Shown: piece by piece, positions 37,086 through 48,339 of the stretch
Numbering within the stretch: position 1 is the stretch's first letter
Layout: each line of letters begins with the position of its first letter
Assembly (NCBI GenBank): GCA_029747015.1
Contig: JAKOGI010002994.1
Coordinates: forward strand, 1 to 64,000
DNA length: 64,000 bases
Source of the DNA: Carnegiea gigantea
Lineage: Eukaryota; Streptophyta; Magnoliopsida; Caryophyllales; Cactaceae
Direction: 5' to 3'
Program-made: the position numbers and the translations under genes
Notes under the pieces: generated by a model
Told to the model about the DNA's origin: nothing
The model's database searches: none
What the model saw: only the letters and a program-made list of their open reading frames with translations

Positions 37086-38096
37086 TCAATGCCTTCTTAT
37101 GAATTCAACTATGCCTTCAAAGAGCTTTTCAGTTTGGGACTTGGTGTCTGGATCATTGTCCACAGCCAGCTTATTGAGGTAAAAACTATGAGTCATGTTG
37201 TGACTAACAAAGAGCTCCACATCTTTGCCTGCCTTTTTCAAGGCCTCATAGAACTCCATGTTCGTGTCAATGAACAAGTCATTTTCAGCCACACAATAGA
37301 GGATTGGGGGCAGGTGGAACTCACTTAGCGGCGGGGCGGCAGGCCCCATTGGACAGGTTATTGGGTGGTCTTTGGTGCTCCCAATTGGCAATGCTAGGCT
37401 TAAGAATTTGTCCACCATGTCTAGGGTTAAGAAGGGTGTTTGAGGCATTTCTAACTCGGACCGGCTCCTTGTGGCCCGGCAAATACCCGGGTGGATCGGG
37501 ATTGAACCGGCTAATTTTAATGGGCTTAGGTCCATTTTTCCTGCTCGTGATGCAACTTCATGAACCAGAAGACCACCTGAACTGTCTCCCATTAGAAAGA
37601 TCCGGTTAAAATCAGCCTTATTTGAGACCCATGGCTCATGGGCGTCCCCCCGGGCCAGGGAGGTAAGCCAGAGGAGGGCTGAAAACCCATCGTCGATCGC
37701 GGCCGGGAGCCGGTTCTCAGGAGCGAGCCGGAGGTAGACCGAGACAACAATTGCCCGGGCCAGCCGGGCCAGCTTTGTGTAAACCGCATAGTACATTAAC
37801 CAATCGGCTTGGGATATGCAGAACCCACCACCAGGGAAGTGGAGAATTACAGGCAGCTTCTCATTCGGATCAGATCCAGTCCCGGTATCCGGTATGTAGA
37901 CGCGGACACGAGAACCTGGCCCCAACTCCACATCCCGGGTCGCAACCCCCTCGATGAATTCTTCATGGGCTGGAACCGGGTCGATCATGAACTTGGCCTC
38001 TTGCGGGCCAACCCAGGACCGGTCCACTGAACCATCATCGTAGACCCTGAGCCAGCCAGAGACCTCGTCCACAACTCTTCTTTCCTGGACCACCAT
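37086..38096 (-). CDS. Carboxylesterase, plant CXE family (AtCXE15/17-like), 336 residues
   Basis: An intact intronless alpha/beta-hydrolase that would hydrolyse small carboxyl esters, probably in the cytosol since no signal peptide or membrane segment is seen. The ATG is the complement of 38094-38096, and length is normal for the family. The nucleophile elbow is GDSSGG (170-175, Ser172); the acid is probably Asp273 in 'AENDLFID'; the catalytic His is 303 in 'MTHSFY'. The oxyanion segment reads HFPGGGF (86-92): Pro88 stands where relatives have the His of HGGG, and the pseudogene copy at 6945 shares it. Also visible are 'LAPENRLPAAIDD' and 'HPITCPMG'. The gene lies within the duplicated block, downstream of D2. 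Its substrate is unknown. Relatives also include non-catalytic gibberellin-receptor-like proteins, but the Ser is retained here. Confidence 0.93.
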   Translation of the reverse strand: MVVQERRVVDEVSGWLRVYDDGSVDRSWVGPQEAKFMIDPVPAHEEFIEGVATRDVELGPGSRVRVYIPDTGTGSDPNEKLPVILHFPGGGFCISQADWLMYYAVYTKLARLARAIVVSVYLRLAPENRLPAAIDDGFSALLWLTSLARGDAHEPWVSNKADFNRIFLMGDSSGGLLVHEVASRAGKMDLSPLKLAGSIPIHPGICRATRSRSELEMPQTPFLTLDMVDKFLSLALPIGSTKDHPITCPMGPAAPPLSEFHLPPILYCVAENDLFIDTNMEFYEALKKAGKDVELFVSHNMTHSFYLNKLAVDNDPDTKSQTEKLFEGIVEFIRRH

Positions 38097-38640
38097 GGCT
38101 GTAATATTAATAAGCTCGGCGCTTCAATTTAGTTGGCTGATTCTTAAGGAAGTGTTTGGTGTTCTGAAAATGAGCGAGTGTAATGCCATTGAGTTCTGCT
38201 ATTTATAATACCTTACTTTAGTAAGTTAAGATGATGGGGCCCAACACTTAATGGGGAAAATTGAAGGGAATTTTCATATGTGTAGATGGAAGTGATTGAT
38301 TGGATGTGGGCAAATATGTTTGATTTAACGAAGAAAACTTAATTGAAATACCAAACACGTTAGGTTGTAAAAAGTAGTACATTCACACATATGGCTTTAA
38401 GAGGGTGGCTACCCCACTGAAAATTAGAGTCTTGACGCTATTTTTTCTGTTTTATATCTGACCGTGTCTTGTACGATTCAAGTCAATGGGTGCTGCTAAA
38501 AAATTGTATTCTCTTTTCTTTTGTTTGTATACCGTGATGAATTTCGAAAATCTATATAAAATTATGTTTTATTTTAATTTTTATAAAATTAAATAAATAC
38601 ATATCAAGTTTCTCTATACATATATATATGTGTGTGTGTT
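38097..38640 (-). promoter_or_regulatory. Upstream region of the carboxylesterase gene
   Basis: A minus-strand TATA-like box TATAAATAG is the complement of 38199-38207, about 103 bases before the ATG. It is embedded in sequence conserved with the pseudogene upstream region 7219-7620. The segment 38228-38380 has no match there. A short (TA)n(TG)n tract is at 38618-38638. Confidence 0.5.
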
Positions 38641-38819
38641 AATTCTGTCAATTGCTTACTTGAATGTCATGCGTCTAATATTTAGATGCCTCCTACCCAT
38701 GCACAAGTGAGCGCGGTGATGGGAGTTAGGAAAGGAACTCAGCTGCGACCGAACCTGAAAACAGTTAGTTGCTATCAGTGGTGCCTTTTACTCCGGAAGG
38801 GTTGTGGCATTAACTTAAT
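38641..38819. other. Short unassigned stretch before the copia insertion
   Basis: Non-repetitive and less A+T-rich DNA, ending at the TTAAT target site. It should continue at 44045 in the pre-insertion sequence. No gene recognised. Confidence 0.4.
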
Positions 38820-39351
38820 TGTTGGGTTTTGTGGCCCAATTCCTCACTCCACGGGCATCTCCATGAGAGAAAGTCAGACCACATTCCCTGGCCCCGGAAC
38901 GATGCCGTTATCGCTTAGACAGACAAGATCATGGGCAGCCCGTGGCATAGCCCATGGCCCATGGTCGATGGCGGCGCTGTGACATTGGCGATTAGGGTTT
39001 TAGACGGGATTCTCTCGCTCATCCTGCCCCTTTATGAAGGGCACGCCTCTTATCTTCTCAACACACCAGCAAGAAATACTTATAGAGTATTCTGTTTTCA
39101 CTATCGTAGATTTAAGAGAGAGTGCTTTGAGAGATTGTAATCTTGATCAAATCACTCATTGTTATTGTGATCGTTTGTACTCTTCTTATTCATAGTAGAT
39201 TGTTTATACTCGTTGTCGTCCGTAATTTTTTTCGGCATTGGGTTTCCACATAAATCTTGGTGTTCTTTATTGTTCTTGTTATTGTTGTTTACTTTTTTTT
39301 ATCATTATTCATCCTAACGCTTCCGCTATTAGTTTGCTCTAATTCCTAACA
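38820..39351 (+). repeat. 5' LTR of the 38820-44039 copia element
   Basis: It begins 'tgttgggttttgtggccc' and ends 'ctaattcctaaca', directly before the primer-binding site. A TATA-like 'ctttatgaagg' and polyadenylation-region words occur mid-LTR, as in the other family members. Confidence 0.93.
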
Positions 39352-39375
39352 AGTGGTATCAGAGCTTGGTTTAGG

Positions 39376-42300
39376 ATGTCTTCAATCGTGAAAGTTGATA
39401 TTCAGAAGTTTGATGGGGAGATTAGTTTTAATCTCTGGAATGTGCAGATGAAAGCGATTCTCATTCAGCATGGGTTGTGGAAGGTTATCTCAGAACCTCA
39501 TACGAAACCCAGCACGATGACAGACGAACAATGGGCGGAACAATAGAAGAAGAAGCGTGGTTCTTTGATGGACGACGAATAAGAGGAACTGCAGCTAAAG
39601 ACACTTTCTGCCATACAGTTGTGTTAGGCACCACATATCTTGTAAGAGGTGCTTGATAAGACAACTACAGTTGGTCTTTGGGTTCGGTTAGAGGAACTCT
39701 ACATAACGAAAAGTCTCGCCAATAAGATGCGATTGAAGGAAAGGTGATACACTTTCAGAATGGCAGAAGGTACTCCAATTTAAAAACATCCAAATGATTT
39801 CAATTTGATTATTGTTGATCTTGAAAGTTTAGATGTTAAAATTGAGGATGAGGCTAAGGCTATTTTATTGGTTGCATCTCTACCCCTTCATATAAACACT
39901 TTAAGAAGATCATGCTATATAGTAATTCTGATACTATATCGTTTGAAGATGTTAAGTCAAACATGTTGTCTAAGGAGAAGTTTGATCATGATATACATGC
40001 TGATTCTGCTGAGGGATTAGTAGTAAGGGGTACAACAACTGAAAAGGGAAATGGTAACAGGAGAAAGAACCGTTCTAAGTCTAGAAATCCTCATGCTGGT
40101 AAAACCTACAATTACTGTGGTGAATTGGGTCATATTGTTGCTAATTGTTAGAAACTAAAAAATAAGAAAGAGAAAGAAAAGAAGAATCAGTCCAAGAAAC
40201 CTGCTACGGCTAATTGTGTTGTTAAGTCTGAGTCTGATGGGGATGTCTTAGTTGCCACTACCTCTGGAAAGGGGGTAGATGATAATTGGGTTTTAGATTC
40301 TGGTTGTACATATCATAAGTGTCCGCATAGGGATTGATTTGCTACTTATGAGCCTGTTGATACTGGGATTGTACTTATGGGCAACGATACCGAGTATAAG
40401 GTTGCAAGAATAAGTACAGTGCAGATTAAAACCCATGATGGTGTAGTTAGAACCTTGTCTGAGGTTCGTCATATTCCTGATATGACTCGTAATGTCATAT
40501 CCTTGGGTACTCTTGAGACTAATGATTGTAGATACTCAACTGAGAATGGTGTCCTGAAGGTGATAAGGGGCGCCATGGTGCTGATGAAGGGACTCAGGCA
40601 GGGGAGTTTCTATCTTCTACAGGGTACAATAGTTACAGATTCAGCAGCAGTTTGTACAACATCGACAGATGTTGATACTACGAAGTTATACCACATGCGA
40701 TTGGGCCATATGAGTGAGAAGGAGATAACCCTTCTGAGTAAAAAAGGTTGTCTGGGTAGCGCAGATACGAGTAAGCTGGAGTTCGGTGATCATTGTGTGT
40801 TTGGGAAACAAAAGAGGGTTCGTTTCTCTACAGCTAAACACCGTATGCAGGGAATCCTTGATTACAACCATTCAGATTTGTGGGGTACTTTGAGGGTTCC
40901 TTCATTTGGAGGTAATTGCTATATGCTAACATTTGTTGATGATTTCTCACGAAAGGTCTGGGTTTACTTCTTAAGACAGAAAAATGAGACGTTTTCCACA
41001 TTCAAGAAGTTCAAAGCTCTTATAGAGAACCAAACCGGGAGAAAGATCAAGAAGCTCAGGACCGATAACGGTCTTGAGTTCTGTGAATCGGAGTTCACTG
41101 AGTTCTGCGCTGTCAATGGCATAGCTAGGCACAAGACGTTGGTGGGTAAGCCCCAACAGAACGGAGTTACAGAATGCATCAATTAGACTCTACTAGAGAA
41201 AGCTCGTTGTATGCTGTCTAATGCAGGGCTTTGGGATCGCAAAGCTTTCTGGGTTGAAGCTGTGTCAACAGCTTGTTATCTAGTGAATCGATCTCCACAT
41301 ACTTCCATTGGTTTTCAGATTCTAGAAGAAGTTCGATCAGGTAATCCTATTGATTATTCAATGCTAAGAATATTTGGATATCCTGTGTTTACCATGTAAA
41401 TGATGGGAAGTCAGCACCAAGGGCTATTAAATGCATACTCCTTGGTTATGCATCTGAGTCTAAGGAATATCGAATATGGTGTCCTGACTCTAAGAAAGCT
41501 ATTCAAAATAGAGATGTAACCTTCAATGAAAATGCAATGTTATCTTCTGGGAAGGAATCTGCTATTTCTTCCGCTGGTACAAGTGATCGAGAGGATGCTA
41601 GTAGGACGATGGAGATAGATGCGGAGACTGTTGCAGCTCAAAGTGGAGCTACTAATCATTCCCGCAGGGTGGTTCAGGCTACTTAACCCAATTCTAGTAT
41701 TAATTAGCCTCAGGTGGAAGATGATTGTTCCATAACCCATGATCGTCCAAGGAGGGAGATCAGGAAGCCCGCCTACTATACTAATAGTGAGGGACTTGTA
41801 GCTTATGCTCTTACAGTTGCAGAGGAGATTCCTAAAGGTGTTGAGCCTTCAACTTACACTGAAGCCATCTCCTGCCCCAGTTCGTCTAATTGGGTCCTAG
41901 CTATGCAAGAAGAAATGGAGAGTCTGCAAAAGAATAGAACTTAGAATCAATGTGAGCTACCGAAAGGCCGGAGAGCTTTAACTGCCAAGTGGATTTATAA
42001 AAGAAAGGAAGGCATACATGGGGTTGAAGAAGCAAGGTGGAAAGCACGCCTGGTTGTTCGAGGATGCAATCAAAAGGAAGGTATTAACTACAATGAGGTG
42101 TTCTCTCCTGTTATTCATCATACCTCTATTAGAGTGCTTCTTGTTTTTGTTACCCTATTTGATATGGAGTTAAAGCAACTTGATGTAAAGACTGCGTTCC
42201 TCCATGGGGAGATGGAGGAGGAGATTTATATGAAGCAATCTGAGGGTTTTGTTGTTCCCAAGAAGGAACAATGTATATGCCGGTTGAAGAAGTCCTTGCA

Positions 42301-43412
42301 TGGACTTAAGCAGGCTCCTAGGCAGTGCTATAAAAGGTTTGATACCTTTATGATTACGCAAGGATACACATGCGGCCGGTATGATAATTGTGCGTATTTC
42401 ATGTAATATTCTAAGGGTTCTCTTGTTTACTTGTTGTTATATGTTGATGACATATTGATAGCTTCCAAGGATAAGTCCTTGATCAACAAATTGAAATCTC
42501 AACTCAGTAGAGAGTTTGAGATGAGACTTGGGAGCTGCAAAGAAGATACTAGACATGGAGATTCAAAGGGATCGAAAGGGCGGTAAGCTGTACTTGTCTC
42601 AAAGTCGATATCTTAAGAAAGTACTTGACAGATATAGTATGGGAAACTACAAGATAGTTTCTACACCTTTTGCAGCTTACTTTAAATTGTCTGCTGAGTC
42701 ATATCCACGATCTGAGGAGGACATTGAGAAGATATCTCATGTTCCTTATTCTAGTACAGTTGGTAGTTTGATGTATGTTATGGTATGCACTAGAACTGAC
42801 TTGTCACATGCTATGAGTGTGGTGAGTCGTTATATGCATAATCTTGGTGGGGATCATTGGGAGACTGTGAAGTGGATCCTTAAGTATGTGAAGGGTTCAA
42901 TTGATAGAGGTTTAGTATTTGACAAAAACAAAGCTGCTATATGGGATGTTGCAGGCTTTGTTGATTCTGACTATGCTACTGATCTTGATAGGAGGAGGTC
43001 CATTTCAGGGTATATCTTCACTATGTGTACAGGTGCTATCTCATGGAAAGCATCACTTCAGTCTATTGCAGCTCTTTCCACTACAGAGGCTGAGTATGTT
43101 ACTGCTACAAGAAGTGTGAAGGAGGCTACCTGGTTGAGAGGCCTTGTTATTGAGCTTAGAGTTCCATAGGGTACTACTGTGGTGTTTTCGGATAGTCAGA
43201 GTGCTATTCACTTGATCAAGAATGATGCTTATCATTCCAAGACCAAGCATATAATTGTTAAGTGTCACTATGTCAGAGATACAGTTGCTGCATGGGAGAT
43301 TGCTGTGAAGAAGGTTCAAACTTCAGAGAATCCTATAGATATTCTTACTAAGCTTCTTTCTATAGCTAAGTTCAAGCATTACTTAGACTTAGTTGGTGTT
43401 CACAGCATCTAA
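39376..43412 (+). pseudogene. gag-pol of the Tork-like copia element (disabled)
   Basis: The gag ATG is at 39376, with the first stop at 39544-39546 and more after. The zinc knuckle near 40100 has Tyr for its first Cys (YNYCGELGHIVANC). The protease site 'LDSGCTYH' is intact (about 40290). Integrase runs in an open frame at 40377-41186, with HMRLGHMSE, SDLWG and RTDNGLEF visible; one finger Cys is missing. Reverse transcriptase is at 41714-42530, with the YVDD box near 42440 after a stop near 42402 and a frameshift near 42530. RNase H (42528-43412) includes 'STTEAEYV' and the C-terminal 'SIAKFKHYLDLVGV'. The element is non-functional. Confidence 0.92.
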
Positions 43413-43507
43413 TTGCCCTTCGAGGCTCTGCCCTTCGGGGCTTCACCCTTTGGGGTGCTTTGGTGGTATTTGAGAGTTGGTGTTGGAAGGTGGTCCAAGG
43501 TGGAGAT

Positions 43508-44039
43508 TGTTGGATTTTGTGGCCCAATTCCTCACTCCACGAGCAACTCCATGAGAGGAAGTCAAGCCATGTTCTGTGGCACCAGAACGATGCCGCTGTT
43601 GCTCAGACAGACAGGACCACGGGCAGCCCGTGGCACAGCCCACGGCCCGTAGTCGATAGTGGCACTGGGGCGTTGGCGGTTAGGGTTTTACACGGGATTC
43701 TCTCGCTCATCCTACCCCTTTATAAAGGGCACGCCTCCTACCTTCTCAATACACCAGTAAGAAATACTTGTAGAGTATTCTGTTTCTACTATCGTAGATT
43801 TGTAAGAGAGTGCTTTGAGAGATTATAATCTTGATCAAATCACTCATTGTGATTGTGATTGTTTGTATTCTTTCTGCTCATAGTGGATTGTTTGTGCTCG
43901 TCACCGTCCGTGGCTTTTTTCCGCATTGGGTTTCCACATAAATCTTGGCGTTCTTTATTGTTCTTATTATCGTTGTTTACTTTTGTTTATCATTATTCAT
44001 CCTAATGCTTTCGCTATTAGTTTGCTCTAATTCATAACA
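43508..44039 (+). repeat. 3' LTR of the 38820-44039 copia element
   Basis: It begins 'tgttggattttgtggccc' and ends 'ctaattcataaca', followed by TTAAT. It is the same length as the 5' LTR, with several dozen scattered differences. Confidence 0.93.
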
Positions 44040-44044
44040 TTAAT

Positions 44045-44560
44045 CATCCAATGTGTGATGATTTCACATGTTACAATCATACAAGAGTTATGTTTTTTCC
44101 AAATGATGAAGCTTTGATGATGTTGATGCCGTTCAAAGTATTGCCGAATACCTCAGAAGCCATTACTTGGAGCCCTGCACATGTTGGAGGAATGCACCTG
44201 AGGAGCATAAAGAATTCTGCTGGCGAGCTTTCAATATAACGGGTTGCTTTCTTTGACGTTAATTTCTGACTTGCTTTTGCCAGAATATTTACAGAACCTA
44301 GCAACAAAACAGTATTATGCACAGTGTAAGCCCTGCCAGAACATTTAATCTCTGTCATCCCATTCCCTTCTCCATTTTCCCACTTTCTCTCACCATTTTT
44401 CTCTTCTCTGCCCCAGAACATTTAATCTCTGCCAGAACTGGTCCGAAAGCTATTTTGCAGTGGTCTGATGAATGGGGTTTTCCAGTGGTCTGATGAATGG
44501 GTTTTTGCTACTGTTCCATAACAATGTATTCTGCAAAAAGAAAACTGAAAACACTCATTG
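44045..44560. other. Unrecognised fragment with short direct repeats
   Basis: Both strands have moderately long open frames over 44050-44300, but I recognise no family in either. Two direct repeats are visible: 'ccagaacatttaatctctg' near 44336 and 44413, and 'tggtctgatgaatggg' near 44459 and 44485. It may be transposon-captured DNA, but no boundary is seen. Confidence 0.3.
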
Positions 44561-45052
44561 GGCCGTATTTACGCAGGAAGCTAGCTGTACATAGTTGCTG
44601 CATCCCAGTCATACGTGACAACATTGGTTTTTATCAGATATCATGAAAAGGAAACAGTTCGGATGGTAAGAAGCATATTGATGCTTTGTAGGCTCCTCGG
44701 GCTTTGGTTCAATGAGCAGAGTTCCTGCCAAAAAACCTGAACAGATTGACTATATGCATTTTTTTTTCCCTCTCAAAGACACGGACAAATGAAACTACCA
44801 TTGAACCTGATCCTCTTTTTGTAGTTGACAGCACCCTCAAGAAACCTGAAGAGATTGACTGGAGAACATATTGCCAATGGAAAAAGAAAATACCGTAATG
44901 AATCGTTGAAATGGTTTGCATCCATAGTCTTGAAATCACTCATTTTTTAGAAAATTTTGCATGTCTTTTATCTAACAGATTGAGTAGTCCTAAAGCACGA
45001 GGTGTCTATTTTGCAGGCTAGCTTCACTTAGCCTGAGCATCTAAACAACAGG

Positions 45053-45271
45053 GTATGTAAGGAGTGGAAGTCAACAGCTTCTAAGCGCCTTGGGGACATG
45101 GTTCGGAAGGCAATGGATAAAGAGATCACTGAATGGATGCCAATTGAACAGAAACAACGCGTGCAAGCCATATGGCAAACTGACGCATTCAAGAAGAGGT
45201 CCACACAAAACAAAAAGAATAAGACCACTGGCCCTAAAGTTGGGACGCTCCACACCTCAGGGTCAATATAA
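45053..45271 (+). pseudogene. Transposase_24-like fragment, exon piece
   Basis: There are 72 open codons, beginning VCKEWKSTASKRL and including 'AIWQTDAFKKRSTQNKKNK', a segment typical of PttA/Transposase_24 proteins of plant CACTA elements (a W followed by KRS.QNK.N). It ends with TAA at 45269-45271. Its 5' part is not recognised. Confidence 0.55.
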
Positions 45272-45539
45272 GCTTCACAATGAGCAAGACGATTGGTAGG
45301 ATCATTTAATTTGTTACTCATATAAGATATTTTTGCAGGACTGGTATATGCACCTCCATCATGATGCTAATTGTTTTTTTTTCCCCTTTCTTTTCAAAAG
45401 ACAAAAAAAAAAAAATCAAGGGAGGAGGCCAACTGCATCTGAGATTGTCAAGCAGCTCCACACTTGAAAAGAAGGAACTAAGAAGGTTTTCTGTGACAAC
45501 CGTTCGAAGGCCGTTTGGATAAGCTTTTCCCAAGGTTCT

Positions 45540-46400
45540 AAATAGCTGTGTTTGTGGTAAAACGTTGGAGCGTATTTTGCTGTGAGTTGTACTCTAAAAA
45601 TTGGCGATCTTGTACTTTTGGAAATTGAGTCGAAATTGTCGACTTTGGATCTGATTGGTGATGTTGTACTTTGGAAATTGAGTCGAAATTGTCGACTGTG
45701 GGAATTGGTGATGTTGTATTTTCTGATACCACACTCTATTTGGTGATGTTGTGCTTTAGAAATTGAGTCAAAATTGTGTGGTTTTAGTATTTTCGCACCA
45801 TAATTGTGGATCCGAGTTCCTTGAGTCAACTCATTTGGTGCATTTATCAGTATTTCTAGAAGAAATCAGCTCAAGTGCTCAACTACTAGTACTTTTTGGT
45901 TTGTTGCTTGTCTTAAATTTCTTGGCGAGCTTCATAGGTTATTTCTATATCTTTTTCTTGTCAAATTTTTATCAAATCAACCCAAGCAGCTCAAGTGCTC
46001 ATTTGGTGCACTTATTTGCATTTTTAGAGTCAGAGTCACATCACATGCTTATTAATTCTTCATTTGCTTTAGCTAGTTTTAATTATTTGCCCAAGCATGG
46101 ATGCAACCATGGACGCGAGCTAGTTATAGTTATAGTTATGAAATCAATTATTTGTCCAAGCCTTTTTGTTTATTTATATTGCCTTCCATGATCAGGTGAA
46201 ACCATGGATGCAGGCTAGTTATAGTTATGAAGTCAATTTATATTGTTGTTGAGTCGAATGGAACACAGATACTCAAAAATTTAGTTGTTTTCACTTTCAT
46301 TACATATATATCTATAGCTGTCCGTGCATTAAGATGTTTAAGGTGGTTTTGGCAGCTGCTTCATTTCACAGTTTTTCTTAAATTTTTTTCTTGTATCTAA
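45540..46400 (+). repeat. Repetitive probable intron of the Transposase_24 remnant
   Basis: 'gaaattgagtcgaaattgtc' occurs at 45621 and 45674 (53 bp apart) and again, diverged, at 45759. Two further paired segments ('catttggtgca' with 'gctcaagtgctca', and 'gctagttatagttat') are duplicated over 45820-46230. There is no conserved coding. It ends at a splice-acceptor-like 'ttacag' at 46401-46406. Confidence 0.5.
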
Positions 46401-46406
46401 TTACAG

Positions 46407-46770
46407 AATGAGTATGAACGTCTAAAGCATAATGCTTCTCAATCAGGAACTCAAATAGATGATGATAAGCTTTTTCTTCAAACTGTTGGAGGCAAGAACA
46501 AGAAGGGGACTGTCTACGGACTAGGGACCGAGTCGGAAGCTTATTTCCCAGGGTCGGCTCATCACTTTTCCTTGGTAACCACAACGTACACTCCTTCAGT
46601 GGTTTCTCAAATGGAGGCTCGCTTGAAAAAAATCAGGAGATGTTCTTCAAGTTGCAAGGGAGGAGCTTAGGGCCACTAGGGAGGAGCAAAAACAACAAAG
46701 AGAGATGATCACTAGCCTACTTTCTTGCCTTGAGGCCTCCTCCTCCAATCCCCTCCTACCTCCAGCCCCT
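46407..46770 (+). pseudogene. Transposase_24-like fragment, C-terminal exon
   Basis: After the acceptor at 46406 the frame reads NEYERLKHNASQSG, then 'DDKLFLQTVGGKNKKG' and 'TVYGLGTESEAY', the recognisable VGGKNKKG.VYGLG signature of Transposase_24. A one-base frameshift near 46630 displaces the following coiled-coil-like 'NQEMFFKLQ'. It closes the second CACTA element's accessory gene. Confidence 0.75.
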
Positions 46771-47755
46771 TAGATTATATTTGAGGAGTTCGATGTAGGG
46801 TTGAATCTAGATTTTATTTTTGGATGAGCACTCAACTATTTTTTTTGGGAATTGAGACTCATCAGTATTGGGTTTGTCACTAGCTAGGTATTATTGTAAA
46901 TCATGGTACTTTGGCATGTTTAACTCTATGTACTTAAGGGTGAAGGTACTTGGACTTGAATTAGCTGGTGAAGGGAATTAGGTGGTGAGGATATGTTGGA
47001 AGAAAGTTGGATTTTTGGTTGTATAATTCAACTTGTCGTTATGTACTGTGATTTGGTGGGGCAACTATCTATTATATTTTCAGTTTCAGCTCATGAAGAA
47101 TGAAACTTACGTGGTGCATAATCAGTTAGCCATGAAGAGTGAAAATTGTCTACCCATTCATGTCAAATGCAAATCAGTTAGCAGTGAACAGAGAGCAAAC
47201 AAATCAGTTAGCCATGAACAGAGAGCAAACAACTATGTAAAAGAATTTCGTAGCAGATAGAGATGAAAATATTCAGTCACAAATTTCATTTCTATCTGAA
47301 ATGAACATACATAAAATAGCTACACTACAAGTTTCATCTCAGATGGAGATGAAACAAATTAAATATCGTCTCCATTTTCGACTCCATTAGAGATGAAAAA
47401 CATAATATAGCTACAAGATGTACTTCATCTCAGATAGCGATGAAATATAAAACGTCTCAAGTTTCGTCTCATATAGCAATGAAATGTAAAAGTTATTCGT
47501 CTCTATCAGAGATGAAAATTTAGGGAATAACAACAACATAATAACCATTCAGATAGAGATGAAAATAAATTCATCGCAAATCCGTCTTAATTGGTGATGA
47601 AAAATAAGATTCATCACTGATTTCATCAGCGGCGGTGTGTTTAGAGACAAAAAGTTTTTCATCTATGTTTCGTGGCTAAATGTCTTTGCGACGTAAAAAT
47701 TAAAATCAGAGACGAATTTTTTTTCATTGCTAACTGCGTGCTTTTTTGTAGTGCT

Positions 47756-48150
47756 CCTAATGACAAAGAAATCTCCTCTTCCATACATTTCGTATTAACA
47801 TTTTCCAACTTCTACCAACTTGTACCAACTTCTTCTAATATTTTCCAACGTTAACCAACTCCTACAAATCATTCCCCCCCAAAAAAGAAAATATCAATTC
47901 CTTCCAACTCTTACACACTTATCAATATTTACCAGCTTTACCTATTTGCCAACCTTTATTTATCAATGAAAAGAATACACTGTAAATGGATGAAATTGGT
48001 AAATTTTGATAGAAGTTGATAAACGTTTGTATTTTTGGGAATGATTAGTAGGAGTTGGTTATGGTTGGAAAAAATTGGAAGCAGTTGGTAGAAGTTGGAG
48101 GATGCTGGTAAGAAGTTGGTAAACGTTCGTAAAAATTGATGAAATTAAAG
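47756..48150. repeat. Foldback element, copy 4, cut by the second CACTA element
   Basis: It starts inside the left arm ('caaagaaatctcctcttcc', as at 937-955) and continues through the centre ('atgaaaagaatacactgtaa') into the right arm ('ggtaggagttgg' type). The missing outer left arm should lie on the far side of the CACTA element. It sits at the inversion boundary between unit 2 and the inverted copy. Confidence 0.65.
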
Positions 48151-48339
48151 AGTTTAAGCATGTATATAAACTTGTGAGTTACTCTGCTTATTGCCAATTG
48201 ATTTTTGGGTTGGAGCCTAATTTGAGCTTATATACATGACTCTTTGTTAATTGCCCAATTGATATAAAAATTTAACAAAAAGAAACCCCTTTCTTTTGCA
48301 GTCCTGATCCGTTTTCTGTTGAAAAAAAAAAAAATCAAA
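48151..48339. other. Junction stretch next to the inverted copy
   Basis: Non-coding, ending in an A-run (48319-48333). No repeat or gene recognised. It lies between the foldback copy and U' and may hold the inversion breakpoint. Confidence 0.35.

Larger units (their letters stand above)
38820..44039 (+). mobile_element. Ty1-copia retrotransposon (Tork/Tnt1-like), 5.2 kb
   Basis: Both LTRs are 532 bp (38820-39351 and 43508-44039). The primer-binding site TGGTATCAGAGC is at 39354-39365, a purine-rich tract lies just before 43508, and the target duplication TTAAT is at 38815-38819 and 44040-44044. The copia domain order is complete but full of stops and frameshifts. The LTRs have visibly diverged from each other, mostly by transitions, suggesting an old insertion. 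It is the same family as the gag-only derivative at 18459-21082. Confidence 0.95.
44561..47755 (+). mobile_element. Decayed second CACTA element, right end intact, left end missing
   Basis: The right terminus 'gcttttttgtagtg' (complement CACTACAAAAAAGC) at 47755 is a canonical CACTA end. The subterminal region 47250-47755 is dense in (A/C)GATGAAA and TTTCATCT motifs. Inside are two pieces of a Transposase_24-like gene. The left boundary is not found and may have been removed or lie beyond the copia insertion; the start given here is approximate. The element interrupts a foldback repeat that resumes at 47756. Its subterminal motif differs from the 23105 element, so it is another family. Confidence 0.7.

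Noticed and set aside
37089..38030. Plus-strand ORFs opposite the carboxylesterase
   Set aside because: They are antisense shadows of a well-supported minus-strand gene, with no family resemblance.
45416..46191. ORFs of about 140 residues on each strand in the second CACTA element
   Set aside because: They lie in a repetitive, probably intronic stretch between two transposase exons and have no recognisable domain.
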